Part shown: positions 22,475 to 32,097 of the stretch, in pieces
Numbering within the stretch: the stretch's first letter is position 1
Layout of the letters: the number at the start of each line of letters is the position of its first letter
The notes under the pieces: model-generated
Seen by the model: the letters and a program-made list of their open reading frames with translations, nothing else
Told to the model about the DNA's origin: nothing
The model's database searches: none
From: Solimonas sp040754295
Lineage (GTDB): Bacteria > Pseudomonadota > Gammaproteobacteria > Nevskiales > Nevskiaceae
Direction: 5' to 3'
Assembly: GCA_040754295.1 (NCBI GenBank)
Contig: JBFMCQ010000003.1
Location: forward strand, 1 to 64,000
DNA: 64,000 bases
Translations under genes and position numbers: made by a program

Positions 22475-25279
22475 GTGAGCGATCCGCTGCAGCAGCAGCT
22501 TGCCGAGCGACTGCCTGCGGTCGCGGTGGAGTTGCCGCGCGTGCTCGCCGCCAGCCGGTTTCTGCGCGCGGCGCTGCAGGTGCTCGCCGACGCCGGTGAG
22601 GGTTTCGACGACTTCGCCCGTCATTACCGTGCCGGCGACACCGCAGCGCGGGTCGATGCGGCGCTCGCGGGCTGCGACGACCGGCCGGCCTTCATGCGCG
22701 CGCTGCGGCGCTGCCGGCGCCGGCAGATGGCGCGCATCGCGCTGCGGGATCTCGCCGGCGTCGCCGAGCTCGACGAGACGCTGCGCGACCTGTCGGATCT
22801 CGCCGATGCCTGTGTCGACGCGGCGCTGTGCCATGCGCAGCGACAGCTGCAGCGCGCCCACGGCGTTCCGCGCACGGCAGACGGAGAGGAAATCCGCCCC
22901 GTCGTGCTCGGCATGGGCAAGCTCGGCGGCCGCGAGCTGAACTTCTCGTCCGACATCGACCTGATCTTCTGCCACACCGACGCCGGTGAAACCGACGGCG
23001 AGCGGTCCTTGAGCTCCGACGAATACTTCGCACGCCTGGCGCAGGAGACGAGCCGGCTGCTGCTCGCGCGCACCGAGGACGGATTCGTCTTTCGCGTCGA
23101 TACGATGCTGCGGCCGTTCGGCTCCGCCGGTGCGCTGTCGGCGTCGTTTCGGGCGCTGGAGGATTACTACCAGGTGCACGGGCGCGAATGGGAGCGCTAC
23201 GCGCTGATCAAGGCGCGGCCGATCGCCGGCGACCTCGATGCCGGCTACGAGCTGCTGCAGATGCTGCGGCCGTTCGTCTACCGGCGTTATCTGGACTACA
23301 ACGCGATCGGCGCACTGCGCGAGCTCAAGCGCCTGATCGGCGACGACGTCGTGCGCAAGGGGCTCGAAGACGACATCAAGCTCGGCGCCGGCGGCATTCG
23401 CGAGATCGAGTTCATCGTGCAGTCGTTTCAGCTGGTGCGCGGCGGCGCGGTCGCGGCCCTGCGCGACAGCCGTCTGCGTCCGGTACTGCGCTATCTCGGC
23501 GACAACGGCTATCTGGCGGCGGCGGATGCGCAGCGGCTCGATGAGAGCTACGTGTTCCTGCGCCGCCTGGAGAACGCGATCCAGATGTACGCCGACCATC
23601 AGACGCACGCACTGCCGGCGACCGGCGAGGCCCGTGCGGCGCTGGTCGCCGCGCTGCGCTTCGACGACTGGTCGCAGCTCGTGGCTCGGCTCGCTGCGGT
23701 GCGCGGTTTCGTCGCCGCGCAGTTCGCGCGCGTGTTCGCCAGAGATGAGGACAGCAGCGACAGCGGGCAGCGGCCGCTCGTCACCGCGCTGTGGAGCGGC
23801 GCGCTCGGCGGCGAGGCGGCGCTCGACGCACTGTATGCCGCCGGCTTTCGCCGCGATCCGCAGCGGGTGCACGCCGAGATCGAATCGCTGCGCAGCGCAC
23901 GGCTGGTGCGCGAGATGCGCGACGACGCCGTGCGGCGGCTGCAGGCGCTGGTCGCGCGGCTGTTCGACGAGGCGCTCAAGCACAGCGAGCCGGAAACCGC
24001 GCTGGTGCGTACGCTGCGTGTGGTCGAGGCCGTTGCCGGCCGCAGCCCTTATCTAACCTTGCTGTACGAATCCGACGCCGCGCGCGGCGGGCTCGTGCGC
24101 CTGTGCGCGGCGAGCCCGTGGCTCGCCGAGTTCATCGCGCGCTCACCGATGGTGCTCGACAGCCTGCTCGATCCGCGCACGCTGTACGCACCGCCGGACC
24201 GCGACGAACTGTTTGCCGAGCTGGCGCGGCGCGCGGAGTCGCTGCATCCGCCGGCGGATACCGAGCAGGCGATGGATCTGCTGCGGCACTACCAGAAGGA
24301 GATCACGCTGCGCGTCGCCGCCGCCGATCTGGTCGAGGCGCTGCCGCTGGTCATGGTCAGCGACCGGCTGACCTGGCTCGCCGAAGCCATCGTCGCTCAG
24401 GCGCTCGCCTTCGCCTGGGCCGAGATGCGCGCGCAGTACGGCGAGCCGTTGAAGAGCGATGGCACGCCGGCCGGCTTCGCCGTGATCGCCTACGGCAAGT
24501 TCGGCGGCATCGAGCTGGGCTACGGCTCGGATCTCGACCTCGTGTTCCTGCACGACTGCGACGCGCTCGACGCCGACAGCGTCGGCGGCGCCCGGCGCAT
24601 CGACAACGGCACTTATCTCTCGCGTCTGGCGCAGCGCCTGATCAACTGGCTGTCGACGCAGACGCCCGCCGGTCGCGCCTACGAAGTCGATACCGAGCTG
24701 CGGCCGAACGGGCGCTCCGGGCTGCTGGTGACCAGCGTCGCCGGATACGAGGCGTATCAGAAGGGCGACGCCTGGACCTGGGAGCATCAGGCGCTGACGC
24801 GTGCGCGCTGGGTGGCCGGCAGCCGCGCGATCGGCGCCGCCTTCGCGCGCATCCGCCGGGAAGTGCTCACGCGGGTGCGCGACGCCGCGGCGCTGCGCGC
24901 CGAGATCATCGCCATGCGCGCGAAGATGCGCGCGAATCTCGACAAGTCGACCGCCGAGGTCTGGGACGTCAAGCAGGGCGAAGGCGGGCTGATCGACATC
25001 GAGTTCATCACGCAGTATCTGGTTTTGCGCGACGCGCATCGCGATCCGCGCATCGTCGAGTGGAGCGACAACTGGCGCCAGCTGGAAGCGCTGACCGCTG
25101 CCGGGGTGATCTCGGACGACGACTGCGAAACGCTGATCCACGCCTACCGCAGGCTGCGCGCGTGGAGCCACGCGCGCAGCCTGCAGCAGGCGGACGCACG
25201 CGCGCCGCGCGGCGCGTTTGTAGAGGAGCGCGAAGCCGTGCGCCGGCTGTGGCGCGGCATCGGGCCGGGGTCGGAATAG
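22475..25279 (+). CDS. glnE: Glutamine synthetase adenylyltransferase/deadenylylase GlnE
   Basis: A 934-residue bifunctional enzyme that adenylylates and deadenylylates glutamine synthetase in response to PII and glutamine. Two nucleotidyltransferase domains are seen. The N-terminal deadenylylase has GKLGGRELNFSSDIDLIF (about residues 148-165). The C-terminal adenylylase has GKFGGIELGYGSDLDLVF (about 675-692). The helical linker carries GGIREIEFIVQ, and GGLIDIEFITQ follows the second domain. GTG start. It marks the left boundary of the glycan/LPS locus, as glnE does in Pseudomonas (glnE-ilvE-waa). Confidence 0.97.
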   Translation: MSDPLQQQLAERLPAVAVELPRVLAASRFLRAALQVLADAGEGFDDFARHYRAGDTAARVDAALAGCDDRPAFMRALRRCRRRQMARIALRDLAGVAELDETLRDLSDLADACVDAALCHAQRQLQRAHGVPRTADGEEIRPVVLGMGKLGGRELNFSSDIDLIFCHTDAGETDGERSLSSDEYFARLAQETSRLLLARTEDGFVFRVDTMLRPFGSAGALSASFRALEDYYQVHGREWERYALIKARPIAGDLDAGYELLQMLRPFVYRRYLDYNAIGALRELKRLIGDDVVRKGLEDDIKLGAGGIREIEFIVQSFQLVRGGAVAALRDSRLRPVLRYLGDNGYLAAADAQRLDESYVFLRRLENAIQMYADHQTHALPATGEARAALVAALRFDDWSQLVARLAAVRGFVAAQFARVFARDEDSSDSGQRPLVTALWSGALGGEAALDALYAAGFRRDPQRVHAEIESLRSARLVREMRDDAVRRLQALVARLFDEALKHSEPETALVRTLRVVEAVAGRSPYLTLLYESDAARGGLVRLCAASPWLAEFIARSPMVLDSLLDPRTLYAPPDRDELFAELARRAESLHPPADTEQAMDLLRHYQKEITLRVAAADLVEALPLVMVSDRLTWLAEAIVAQALAFAWAEMRAQYGEPLKSDGTPAGFAVIAYGKFGGIELGYGSDLDLVFLHDCDALDADSVGGARRIDNGTYLSRLAQRLINWLSTQTPAGRAYEVDTELRPNGRSGLLVTSVAGYEAYQKGDAWTWEHQALTRARWVAGSRAIGAAFARIRREVLTRVRDAAALRAEIIAMRAKMRANLDKSTAEVWDVKQGEGGLIDIEFITQYLVLRDAHRDPRIVEWSDNWRQLEALTAAGVISDDDCETLIHAYRRLRAWSHARSLQQADARAPRGAFVEEREAVRRLWRGIGPGSE

Positions 25280-25309
25280 GATCGGCGGACGGGGCGGTAT
25301 CGGGGGCGC

Positions 25310-26128
25310 TCAGTCGAAATTCAGCGCGTAGTCCGGCTTGCTCGGGTTGTTTGCTGCATCGAGGCCGGGGAGCGGATAGCGATCCTTGCGTGGCCGCGAG
25401 CTGCCCTCGAGCAGTGCCTTGTTGAGCAAGGTGATCTCGATGACGGTCGGGAAGTCGATGCCGGCGTCGTAAGGTTTGCAGTTGTTGCCGTGCACGTGCA
25501 CGACGGCGAAGTGCTCGCCGAGCTTGCGCAGCGCTTCGTTGAAGCGGACCTTCTCGCGGTCCAGATCGTGGAATTCCGCCGCGATGCAGCTGATGCGCTC
25601 GTGGCCGGCGGCCACGGCGGGAATCACCTCGTACTCGCCGCCCTCGATGTCCATTTTCAGAAACACGTCGTGCCGGCCGGCAGGCTGCGCGAGCGCGAGC
25701 AGTGCGTCGACCGAGACGCTCGATGCACCGCCGGTGGCGGCGACCCGCTTCATGATGTGCCGGTGCGGCGGCCTGAAAAACGAGAAGTAGCGGACCGACG
25801 CGTCGAGACGGCGACGCCACTTGCGCAGTTTGCGGCGGTTGAAGGTCAGCGCGTAGAACAGCAGCTTGAACAGACTGGCGCAGAACCGGCCGACGAAGAA
25901 CAGCGGGCCGACGGTGTGGTCGACGCCGATGAGCTGCGCCTGCGGATTGGCGCGCAGAAAGTCCTCGTCGAAGCTCCATTCGTCGGAGAGTCCGAGCGAC
26001 AGCAGGTACCGGGCCGAGCGCACCGCGTCGTCCGGCACGACATAGCCGCCGTCGCCGTCGGGACGGCCGAGCCGCACCAGCCGGGCGCACTCGACGGGCC
26101 GCAAGGCCGCGCGGTTCAGGTTCTCCAT
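25310..26128 (-). CDS. FkbM-like SAM-dependent methyltransferase
   Basis: A 272-residue protein with the methyltransferase signature FLKMDIEGGEYEVIP (about residues 153-167), where the Asp/Glu residues bind metal or substrate. The N-terminus contains GDGGYVVPDD and YLLSLGLSDEWSFDEDF, and a basic central insertion (RRKLRKWRRRLD) is present. This group often O-methylates sugars of surface glycans. AGGAGAG precedes the ATG. It follows the glycosyltransferase gene on the same strand by 48 bp and converges on glnE. Confidence 0.78.
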   Translation of the reverse strand: MENLNRAALRPVECARLVRLGRPDGDGGYVVPDDAVRSARYLLSLGLSDEWSFDEDFLRANPQAQLIGVDHTVGPLFFVGRFCASLFKLLFYALTFNRRKLRKWRRRLDASVRYFSFFRPPHRHIMKRVAATGGASSVSVDALLALAQPAGRHDVFLKMDIEGGEYEVIPAVAAGHERISCIAAEFHDLDREKVRFNEALRKLGEHFAVVHVHGNNCKPYDAGIDFPTVIEITLLNKALLEGSSRPRKDRYPLPGLDAANNPSKPDYALNFD

Positions 26129-26176
26129 GACTCTCCTGGGCTTGAGCAGACGCGATTCTGCGCGATACGCGGCGCG

Positions 26177-27253
26177 CTAGCGAGTGCGTTGCAGCGCCCG
26201 GCGGTAGACCGCCAGCGTTTGCTGCGCGGTCACCTGCCAGGTCTTGGCCGCGGCATAGGCGCGAGCGGCCGCGCGCTGCGCAGCGGACATCGCCAGCACC
26301 GCCTCGATACCCTGCGTCAGGGCCTCGACCGAAGTCGCATCTGCGAGCACCGCGTGGCCGCCGGCGACCTCGGGGCAGCTGCCGCCATGGCTCGTCAACA
26401 CCGGCGTGCCGGCGGCCATCGCCTCGAGAATCGGCAAGCCGAAGCCCTCGTAGAGCGACGGAAAGCTCAGCGCCTCGGCGCCGGCGTAGAGCAGCGGGAT
26501 ATCGGCGTCATCGACATACCCCGCAAGCACGACCTGCGCTTGCGCCGCGTGCTCAGCGAGCAGATTCTGCAGGCGGGCTCGTACACGTTCGTTGCAGTGG
26601 CCGACGAGGACGAGCCGGTGCGTGCGCGCCGCGGTGCTGCGCATGAACGCCGGCAGCAGGCGGGCCAGGTTCTTGTTCGGGGCCAGCAGACCCTGGAACA
26701 GCAGGTACGGCGCACCGCCGGCGAAGCGCTGCCGCGCCCGCGCCTTGCCGGCGGCGTCGACCGGTACGAAGCGCCTCGAGATGCCGTGATGCACGACCGC
26801 GGTCGCCGCGGGATCGAAGCGAAAATGCGCGAGGAAGTCGCGGCGCGTGTTCTCGCTGACGAATATCAAGGCATCGGCGCGCGCCGCCAGATCCTCGTAG
26901 ACGGCACGTTGCTGCGCGATTGCCTCGGCGCTGCTGTAGTTGATGCCGACCATCGCATAAACGTCGTGGACCGTGGCCACCAGCGTGGCGCACCGCGCAT
27001 GCGGCAGCCGCTGGCCGGTGGCGTGGATCAGGTCATAGCCCGCGAGCGGCGGCCACGGCGTGCCGAGCCAGGCGCGCCGGCGCACGCCGGCAAGCAGCGC
27101 GTGCCGTCGCCGCCAGCGCGACAGGCGATAGAGCTGGGTCAGCCGCGGTGCGTCGTCGAGCTGCAGCAGATGTTCGGCGAGGCTCAGCGCATAGCGCCCG
27201 ATCCCGGTCGGGTTGGCATTGACGGCGTTCGTGACTTCCAGGGCGACGTGCAT
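26177..27253 (-). CDS. GT4 family glycosyltransferase
   Basis: A 358-residue GT-B retaining glycosyltransferase. N-terminal pattern NPTGIGRYALSLAEHL (acceptor-domain glycine loop), YLLFQGLLAPNKNLARLLPAF at the start of the donor domain, and the E-x7-E motif in YEGFGLPILEAMAAGTPV. The group resembles mannosyl/rhamnosyl transferases of O-antigen loci. First gene of a minus-strand pair with the FkbM-like methyltransferase, divergent from the sulfotransferase gene. Confidence 0.9.
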   Translation of the reverse strand: MHVALEVTNAVNANPTGIGRYALSLAEHLLQLDDAPRLTQLYRLSRWRRRHALLAGVRRRAWLGTPWPPLAGYDLIHATGQRLPHARCATLVATVHDVYAMVGINYSSAEAIAQQRAVYEDLAARADALIFVSENTRRDFLAHFRFDPAATAVVHHGISRRFVPVDAAGKARARQRFAGGAPYLLFQGLLAPNKNLARLLPAFMRSTAARTHRLVLVGHCNERVRARLQNLLAEHAAQAQVVLAGYVDDADIPLLYAGAEALSFPSLYEGFGLPILEAMAAGTPVLTSHGGSCPEVAGGHAVLADATSVEALTQGIEAVLAMSAAQRAAARAYAAAKTWQVTAQQTLAVYRRALQRTR

Positions 27254-27301
27254 GGCGCCGTATTCTTGGGCTTTCGGGCGATCCGGGCAGCGGGCTCAGG
27301 G

Positions 27302-27307
27302 CATAAT
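27302..27307 (+). promoter_or_regulatory. Putative -10 of the sulfotransferase operon
   Basis: CATAAT followed by CCGCG, 27 bp before the ATG at 27334, in the 80-bp divergent gap. It would drive the sulfotransferase-asnB-glycosyltransferase operon. The -35 is weak. Confidence 0.45.
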
Positions 27308-27333
27308 CCGCGTCGTTCCGCGCCGGCCAGCCC

Positions 27334-27996
27334 ATGATTCTCTCGAACCGCTACAACTTTCTCTACGTCCACATCGCCAAGACCGGTGGCACCAGCGTGC
27401 GCGCGGCGCTGCGCAAGCTGCAGTGGAAGGACCCGTATTACCTGGCACAATTCGTCTGCTCGCGGCTGTCGCATCTGACCGGGCACCGCATCGCCGCCAA
27501 GCTGCCGCGGCACGCCAAGATCGTCTGTGCGCAGGAGATGCTGCCGAAGGACTTCTTCGACGGGCTGTTCAAGTTCGCGTTCGTGCGCAATCCCTGGGAC
27601 CTGCAGGTGTCGAGCTATCACCATCTCAAGCGCGAGCGGCCGCATCTGCTCGAAGGCCACGAGAGCTTCGAGGCGTTCACGCGCTGGAAGCTCGATCCGC
27701 AGCGGCCGTACCAGTACCACCTCGACACTGCGATCACGCCGCAGACGGACTATCTGATCGATCTGCACGGCGGCGTGCTGACGAACTACCTCGGCCGCTA
27801 CGAGCGTCTGCACGAGGACTTCGACCACATCTGCCGCACGATCGGCGTGCCGACGCCGGAGCTGCCGCACAAGCGCCAGGCGACGGACCGTTCCAAGGAC
27901 TACCGTAGCTACTACAGCGACGATCTCGCCGAGCTGGTCGGGCGCCACTTCGCGCGCGACGTCGAAGTGCTCGGCTACCGCTTCGATCCGAGCTGA
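27334..27996 (+). CDS. Sulfotransferase (sulfotransfer_2 family)
   Basis: A 220-residue enzyme expected to transfer sulfate from PAPS to a sugar hydroxyl. The 5'-phosphosulfate loop is VHIAKTGGTSVRAAL (about residues 12-26), and the 3'-phosphate-binding strand/loop is FAFVRNPWDLQVSSY. Eukaryotic carbohydrate sulfotransferases and bacterial capsule/LPS sulfotransferases share these. It starts a tight operon: the next gene follows after 2 bp. Sulfation of LPS or capsule in this organism is an inference. Confidence 0.88.
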   Translation: MILSNRYNFLYVHIAKTGGTSVRAALRKLQWKDPYYLAQFVCSRLSHLTGHRIAAKLPRHAKIVCAQEMLPKDFFDGLFKFAFVRNPWDLQVSSYHHLKRERPHLLEGHESFEAFTRWKLDPQRPYQYHLDTAITPQTDYLIDLHGGVLTNYLGRYERLHEDFDHICRTIGVPTPELPHKRQATDRSKDYRSYYSDDLAELVGRHFARDVEVLGYRFDPS

Positions 27997-27998
27997 GC

Positions 27999-29816
27999 AT
28001 GTGCGGCATCGCCGGCATCGTGCTGCGGGACGGCGTCGTTGCCGATGCCGATCTGCGGCGCATGGCGTCGCAGCTTTCGCACCGCGGACCGGAGGATAGC
28101 GGCACCTACGTCGCCGGCCGCTTCGGCATCGCGCACACGCGCCTGGCGATCATCGACGTCGCCGGCGGTCATCAGCCGCTGTTCGACGCGGCCAGGCGCT
28201 ATGCACTGGTCTGCAATGGCGAGATCTACAACTACGTCGAGCTGCGTGCCGAGCTGGAGGCGCTGGGTGCCCGGCCGCTGACGCAGTCCGATTCGGAAGT
28301 CGCGCTGCATGGGTATGCGCACTGGGGCGCGGACTCGTTCCGCCGTCTGCACGGCATGTACGCGTACGCGCTGTACGACCATGAGGCGGAGGAGCTGTGG
28401 CTGGTGCGCGACCGCCTCGGCATCAAGCCGCTGTACTTTGCGCGTCTGCCCGATCGCATCCTGTTCGCGTCGGAGCTCAAGGCGCTGCTGCCGCTGCTGC
28501 CGCAGCGGCGTGTGCACGTCGATGCGCTGGCACAATTCTTCCAGAACCAGTACTCCACAGGCGCGCGCACGATCGTCGATGGTGTCGAGCGGGTTCCGGC
28601 CGGCTGCGCGCTGCGCATCGGGCGCGATCTCACGGTGCACGTGCAGCGCTACTGGTCGGCGCTCGACGTGCAGCCGCGGGCGCACGTCTCTTTCGAAGAC
28701 GCGGTCGCCGAGTGGGAGCCGCTGTTCGCGCAGGTGATGCGCGAGCACATGCGCTCCGACGTGCCGTACGGTGTGTTTCTCTCCGGCGGCGTCGATTCAG
28801 CGGTGCTGCTCGGCCAGCTCAAGCGCCATCACAGCCAGCCGATCCGCACCTTCTCGATCGGCTGGACCGACGCGCGCCAGCGCGATGAGCTCGACGACGC
28901 CGAGGCGATGGCGCGCCTGTTCGGTACCGAGCACCGCTCGATCCGCATGGACGCCCAGGCGGTGTTCCGCCGGCTGCCGCGCTCGGTGTGGGCGGCCGAT
29001 GATCTGATGCGCGACTACGCCTGCCTGCCGACGCTGGCGCTGGCCGAGGCCGCCGCGCGCGAGCTCAAGGTGGTCTTCAGCGGCGAGGGCGGTGACGAGG
29101 CGTTTGCCGGCTACGGTCGCTATCGCCCGGATTTCTTCGAGCGCGCGTTCAAGTCGCTGCGCCATCCGGGCAGCGGCGGGTTCCGTGTGCGGCCCGAGCT
29201 TTCGCCGGCGTGGGTCAACCGGCTGTTCGTGCCCGAGCTGCAGCGGGCGCTGGCCGGCTACCGCGATCCGGTCGTCCAGGCCTGGCGCGAGACGCCGAAG
29301 GCCTGGAGCGAGCTGCAGCGACGCCAGTACGTGGACCTGTCGACGAACCTGCCCGACGACCTGCTGGTCAAGGTCGACCGCATGCTGATGGCCTGCAGTG
29401 TCGAAGGCCGCGTGCCGTTCCTGGATCATCGCGTCGTCGAGTTCGGGCTGGCGCTGCCCGATGCGCTCAAGGTGTCGAAAGGCGCCGGCAAGGTTTTCCT
29501 CAAGCGCTGGGCCGAGTCCTTCATTCCGCGCGAGCATTTGTGGCGGCGCAAGCGCGGCTTCCACGTTCCGGTCGGCGAGTGGCTGCGCGGTGCGTTCCTC
29601 GAGGCGCTGAGCGCACGCCTGCCACAAAGTCCGGCCATCCGCGCCTGGTGTCGCGACGAGACGGTGCGCCGGCTCCTCGCGCGCCAGCAGGCGAAGGGCG
29701 ATGTGACGCGCGAGGTCTGGAGCCTGCTGCAGTTCGCGATCTGGCACCGGCTGTTCATCGACGGTGCACCGGCGGTGCCCGCGGTCGAGGAGGACCCGCT
29801 CGAATGGATCGCGTAG
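27999..29816 (+). CDS. asnB: Asparagine synthase-like glutamine amidotransferase
   Basis: A 605-residue AsnB-type enzyme. The N-terminal glutaminase has the nucleophile Cys2 (MCGIAGI) and the C-terminal synthetase has the ATP pyrophosphatase loop LSGGVDSAVLLG (about residue 262). In surface-polysaccharide clusters such enzymes (for example WbpS) amidate uronic acids instead of, or as well as, making asparagine, and its position between a sulfotransferase and glycosyltransferases suggests that here. The next gene overlaps its last codons. Confidence 0.88.
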   Translation: MCGIAGIVLRDGVVADADLRRMASQLSHRGPEDSGTYVAGRFGIAHTRLAIIDVAGGHQPLFDAARRYALVCNGEIYNYVELRAELEALGARPLTQSDSEVALHGYAHWGADSFRRLHGMYAYALYDHEAEELWLVRDRLGIKPLYFARLPDRILFASELKALLPLLPQRRVHVDALAQFFQNQYSTGARTIVDGVERVPAGCALRIGRDLTVHVQRYWSALDVQPRAHVSFEDAVAEWEPLFAQVMREHMRSDVPYGVFLSGGVDSAVLLGQLKRHHSQPIRTFSIGWTDARQRDELDDAEAMARLFGTEHRSIRMDAQAVFRRLPRSVWAADDLMRDYACLPTLALAEAAARELKVVFSGEGGDEAFAGYGRYRPDFFERAFKSLRHPGSGGFRVRPELSPAWVNRLFVPELQRALAGYRDPVVQAWRETPKAWSELQRRQYVDLSTNLPDDLLVKVDRMLMACSVEGRVPFLDHRVVEFGLALPDALKVSKGAGKVFLKRWAESFIPREHLWRRKRGFHVPVGEWLRGAFLEALSARLPQSPAIRAWCRDETVRRLLARQQAKGDVTREVWSLLQFAIWHRLFIDGAPAVPAVEEDPLEWIA

Positions 29817-30934
29817 ACCGCCACCGCATCGCGATCTTCATGTCGACCTCGGGGCACAGCGGCGTCGACCGTGCGATGAAGCACCTGATTCCCGCACTGG
29901 CGCGGCGCGGCTACGTGGTGGATCTGCTCAAGGTGCGCCGGCACGGGCCGAGTCTCGACGAGGTACCGGCCGGGGTGCGGATTATCGACACGGGTGCGAG
30001 CACGACTTACCTCGCGCTGTTCGCGCTCGTGCGCTATCTGCGCCGCGAGCGCCCGGCGGTGCTGCTCGCCGACAAGGACAAGGTGAATCGCACGGCCTTG
30101 CTCGCGCGCTGGCTCGCGCGCGCGGGCGACACACGGCTCGTGCTGAGCTCGGGCACGACGATCTCGATCGACCTGCAGCATCGCGGTGCGTTCGAGCGCT
30201 GGCTGCAGCGCACGTCGATGGGGCGGCTGTATCGCTACGCCGATCAGGTCATCGTCACCTGTGCCGACGTTGCCGACGACATGGCGGCGTACACCGGACT
30301 CGCGCGCGCACATATCCAGCCGGTTGCGAGCCCGGTGGTGCCGGCGAGCCTGTTCGAGGCCCGGCCGCCGCCGCCGGATCACCCGTGGTTCGCGCCGGGG
30401 GAGCCGCCGGTGATCGTCGGCGTCGGCGAGCTGTCGCCGCGCAAGGACTTCGAGACGCTGATCCGCGCGTTTGCGCGCCTGCGCGCCGGGCGCAGCTGTC
30501 GGTTGGTGATCGTCGGCAAGGGCCAGCGGCTCGATGCGCTGCGCGCGCTCGCGTCGTCGCTGGGTGTCGCCGCCGACGTCGACTTCCCCGGATTTCGCAG
30601 CGACGTCTATGCTTTCGTCGCGCATGCCGCGGCGTTTGCAATGACTTCACGCTGGGAAGGGCTCGGATTCGTGCTGATCGAGGCGCTCGCCTGCGGCACG
30701 CCGTGCGCGGCGACGAGATGCCCGAGCGGTCCGCGCGAAATCCTGCAGGATGGCCGCTACGGCCCTCTGGTGCCGGTGGGCGACGCCGCCGCGCTCGCGG
30801 CTGCGCTCGCGCAGCTGCTCGAGCGGCCGCTGCCGCGCCAGACGCTGCAGCAGGCGGCGCGGCCCTACGAGATCGAAGCCGCGACCGACGCCTATCTGCG
30901 CGCCTTCGCGCTGCCGCGGGAGGCTGCCGCATGA
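29804..30934 (+). CDS. GT4 family glycosyltransferase
   Basis: A 376-residue GT-B glycosyltransferase. Donor-domain marks are IVGVGELSPRKDFETLIRAF, RLVIVGKG and the E-x7-E block SRWEGLGFVLIEALACGTP, followed by TRCPSGPREIL. The ATG at 29804 overlaps the end of the amidotransferase gene and has GGAGG 10 nt upstream. Strongly similar in layout to the glycosyltransferase at 32094, including HPWFAPGE versus HPWLADK, so the two are probably paralogues adding related sugars. Confidence 0.9.
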   Translation: MDRVDRHRIAIFMSTSGHSGVDRAMKHLIPALARRGYVVDLLKVRRHGPSLDEVPAGVRIIDTGASTTYLALFALVRYLRRERPAVLLADKDKVNRTALLARWLARAGDTRLVLSSGTTISIDLQHRGAFERWLQRTSMGRLYRYADQVIVTCADVADDMAAYTGLARAHIQPVASPVVPASLFEARPPPPDHPWFAPGEPPVIVGVGELSPRKDFETLIRAFARLRAGRSCRLVIVGKGQRLDALRALASSLGVAADVDFPGFRSDVYAFVAHAAAFAMTSRWEGLGFVLIEALACGTPCAATRCPSGPREILQDGRYGPLVPVGDAAALAAALAQLLERPLPRQTLQQAARPYEIEAATDAYLRAFALPREAAA

Positions 30935-32097
30935 GCCTGTCGCGCCCGGTCGCCGTTTACTCGAGTTTCCTGCGCAACCGGGCCCGCAAGCCCGACACGG
31001 CGCCGCTGGTCCAGCACGGCATCGATCGGTGGACGCTGGAACTGGCCGCCGCACTCGCGCAGTGCGGGCAACGCGTGGACCTCCTGGTGAAGACGGATCG
31101 GCTACCGCCAAGTGATCGTATGCCGCTGCCGGAAGGCGTCAGACTCGTGAAGGTCGGCCGCACACGCCTGCGCTCGTTCTGGTCGCTGCTGCACTACGTC
31201 TACCGCGAGCGGCCGCGGGCCGTAATCGGCGGGTTGCGGTTCGCCAACCTGCAGTTGCTCCAGCTCAAGCGCCTGTGCGGCGCGCGAGCGGTCTTGATCC
31301 TGACCGTGCACGACCACGTCGGCACGCGGCTGGCCGCGCTCGGCGAACGCAGGCGCAAGGCGTATCTGCGTGAGCTGCGGCGCTACGCGTGTGCCGATGC
31401 CGTCGTTTGCGTCAGCGAAGGCGTGCGCAGCGATCTGGTCGCCCACGTCGAGCTGCCGCCGGCGCGGATGCTGACCGTCTACAACCCCGTGCGTGTGCCG
31501 CCATGCGATCAGCCGCGTGGATCGGACGATGGGCTGCGCATCGTGCTCGGCGTCGGCCGGCTCGGTCCCGACAAGGGCTTCGACCGGCTGGTCGACGCGT
31601 TCGCGTTGCTGGCGGCGGATCCGTCGCTGCGGCTGGTGATCTGCGGAACCGGCGTCGAGAGCGTTGCCGTGGATCTGCGCCGGCACATCGCCGCGCGCGG
31701 GCTGCAGGATCGGGTCGATCTGCCGGGACATGTCGACGAGATCGGCTGCTGGTATCGTCGTGCCGCGGTGTTCGTGTTGTCGTCCCGTACCGAGGCTTTG
31801 CCGTATGTCCTGCTGGAAGCGCTGGCTTGCGGTGCGCCGGTCGTCGCCTTCGATTGCCCGACCGGTCCGGCCGAGATCCTCGACGGCGGTCGGTTCGGTC
31901 GTGTCGTGCCCAACGGCGATGTCGCCGCACTCGCCGCCGCGATCAGCGCCGCGCTCGACGACCCGGGCAATGCCGACGAGCGCCGCGAGCGCGCCCGTCA
32001 GTTCGATCCGGCGCATATCGCAGACACATGGCTGCGATTGATCGACGAGCTGTCCGTCGCGGCTCAGCCGCAGCCGGTGCGCGACCTCCTCGCATGA
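30931..32097 (+). CDS. GT4 family glycosyltransferase
   Basis: A 388-residue GT-B glycosyltransferase. Visible parts: HGIDRWTLELAAALAQCG near the N-terminus, VLGVGRLGPDKGFDRLVDAF opening the donor domain, and RTEALPYVLLEALACGAPV with the E-x7-E pair, then DCPTGPAEIL. It overlaps the previous stop by ATGA and the next start by ATGA, so three glycosyltransferases in a row are translationally coupled. Confidence 0.9.
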   Translation: MSLSRPVAVYSSFLRNRARKPDTAPLVQHGIDRWTLELAAALAQCGQRVDLLVKTDRLPPSDRMPLPEGVRLVKVGRTRLRSFWSLLHYVYRERPRAVIGGLRFANLQLLQLKRLCGARAVLILTVHDHVGTRLAALGERRRKAYLRELRRYACADAVVCVSEGVRSDLVAHVELPPARMLTVYNPVRVPPCDQPRGSDDGLRIVLGVGRLGPDKGFDRLVDAFALLAADPSLRLVICGTGVESVAVDLRRHIAARGLQDRVDLPGHVDEIGCWYRRAAVFVLSSRTEALPYVLLEALACGAPVVAFDCPTGPAEILDGGRFGRVVPNGDVAALAAAISAALDDPGNADERRERARQFDPAHIADTWLRLIDELSVAAQPQPVRDLLA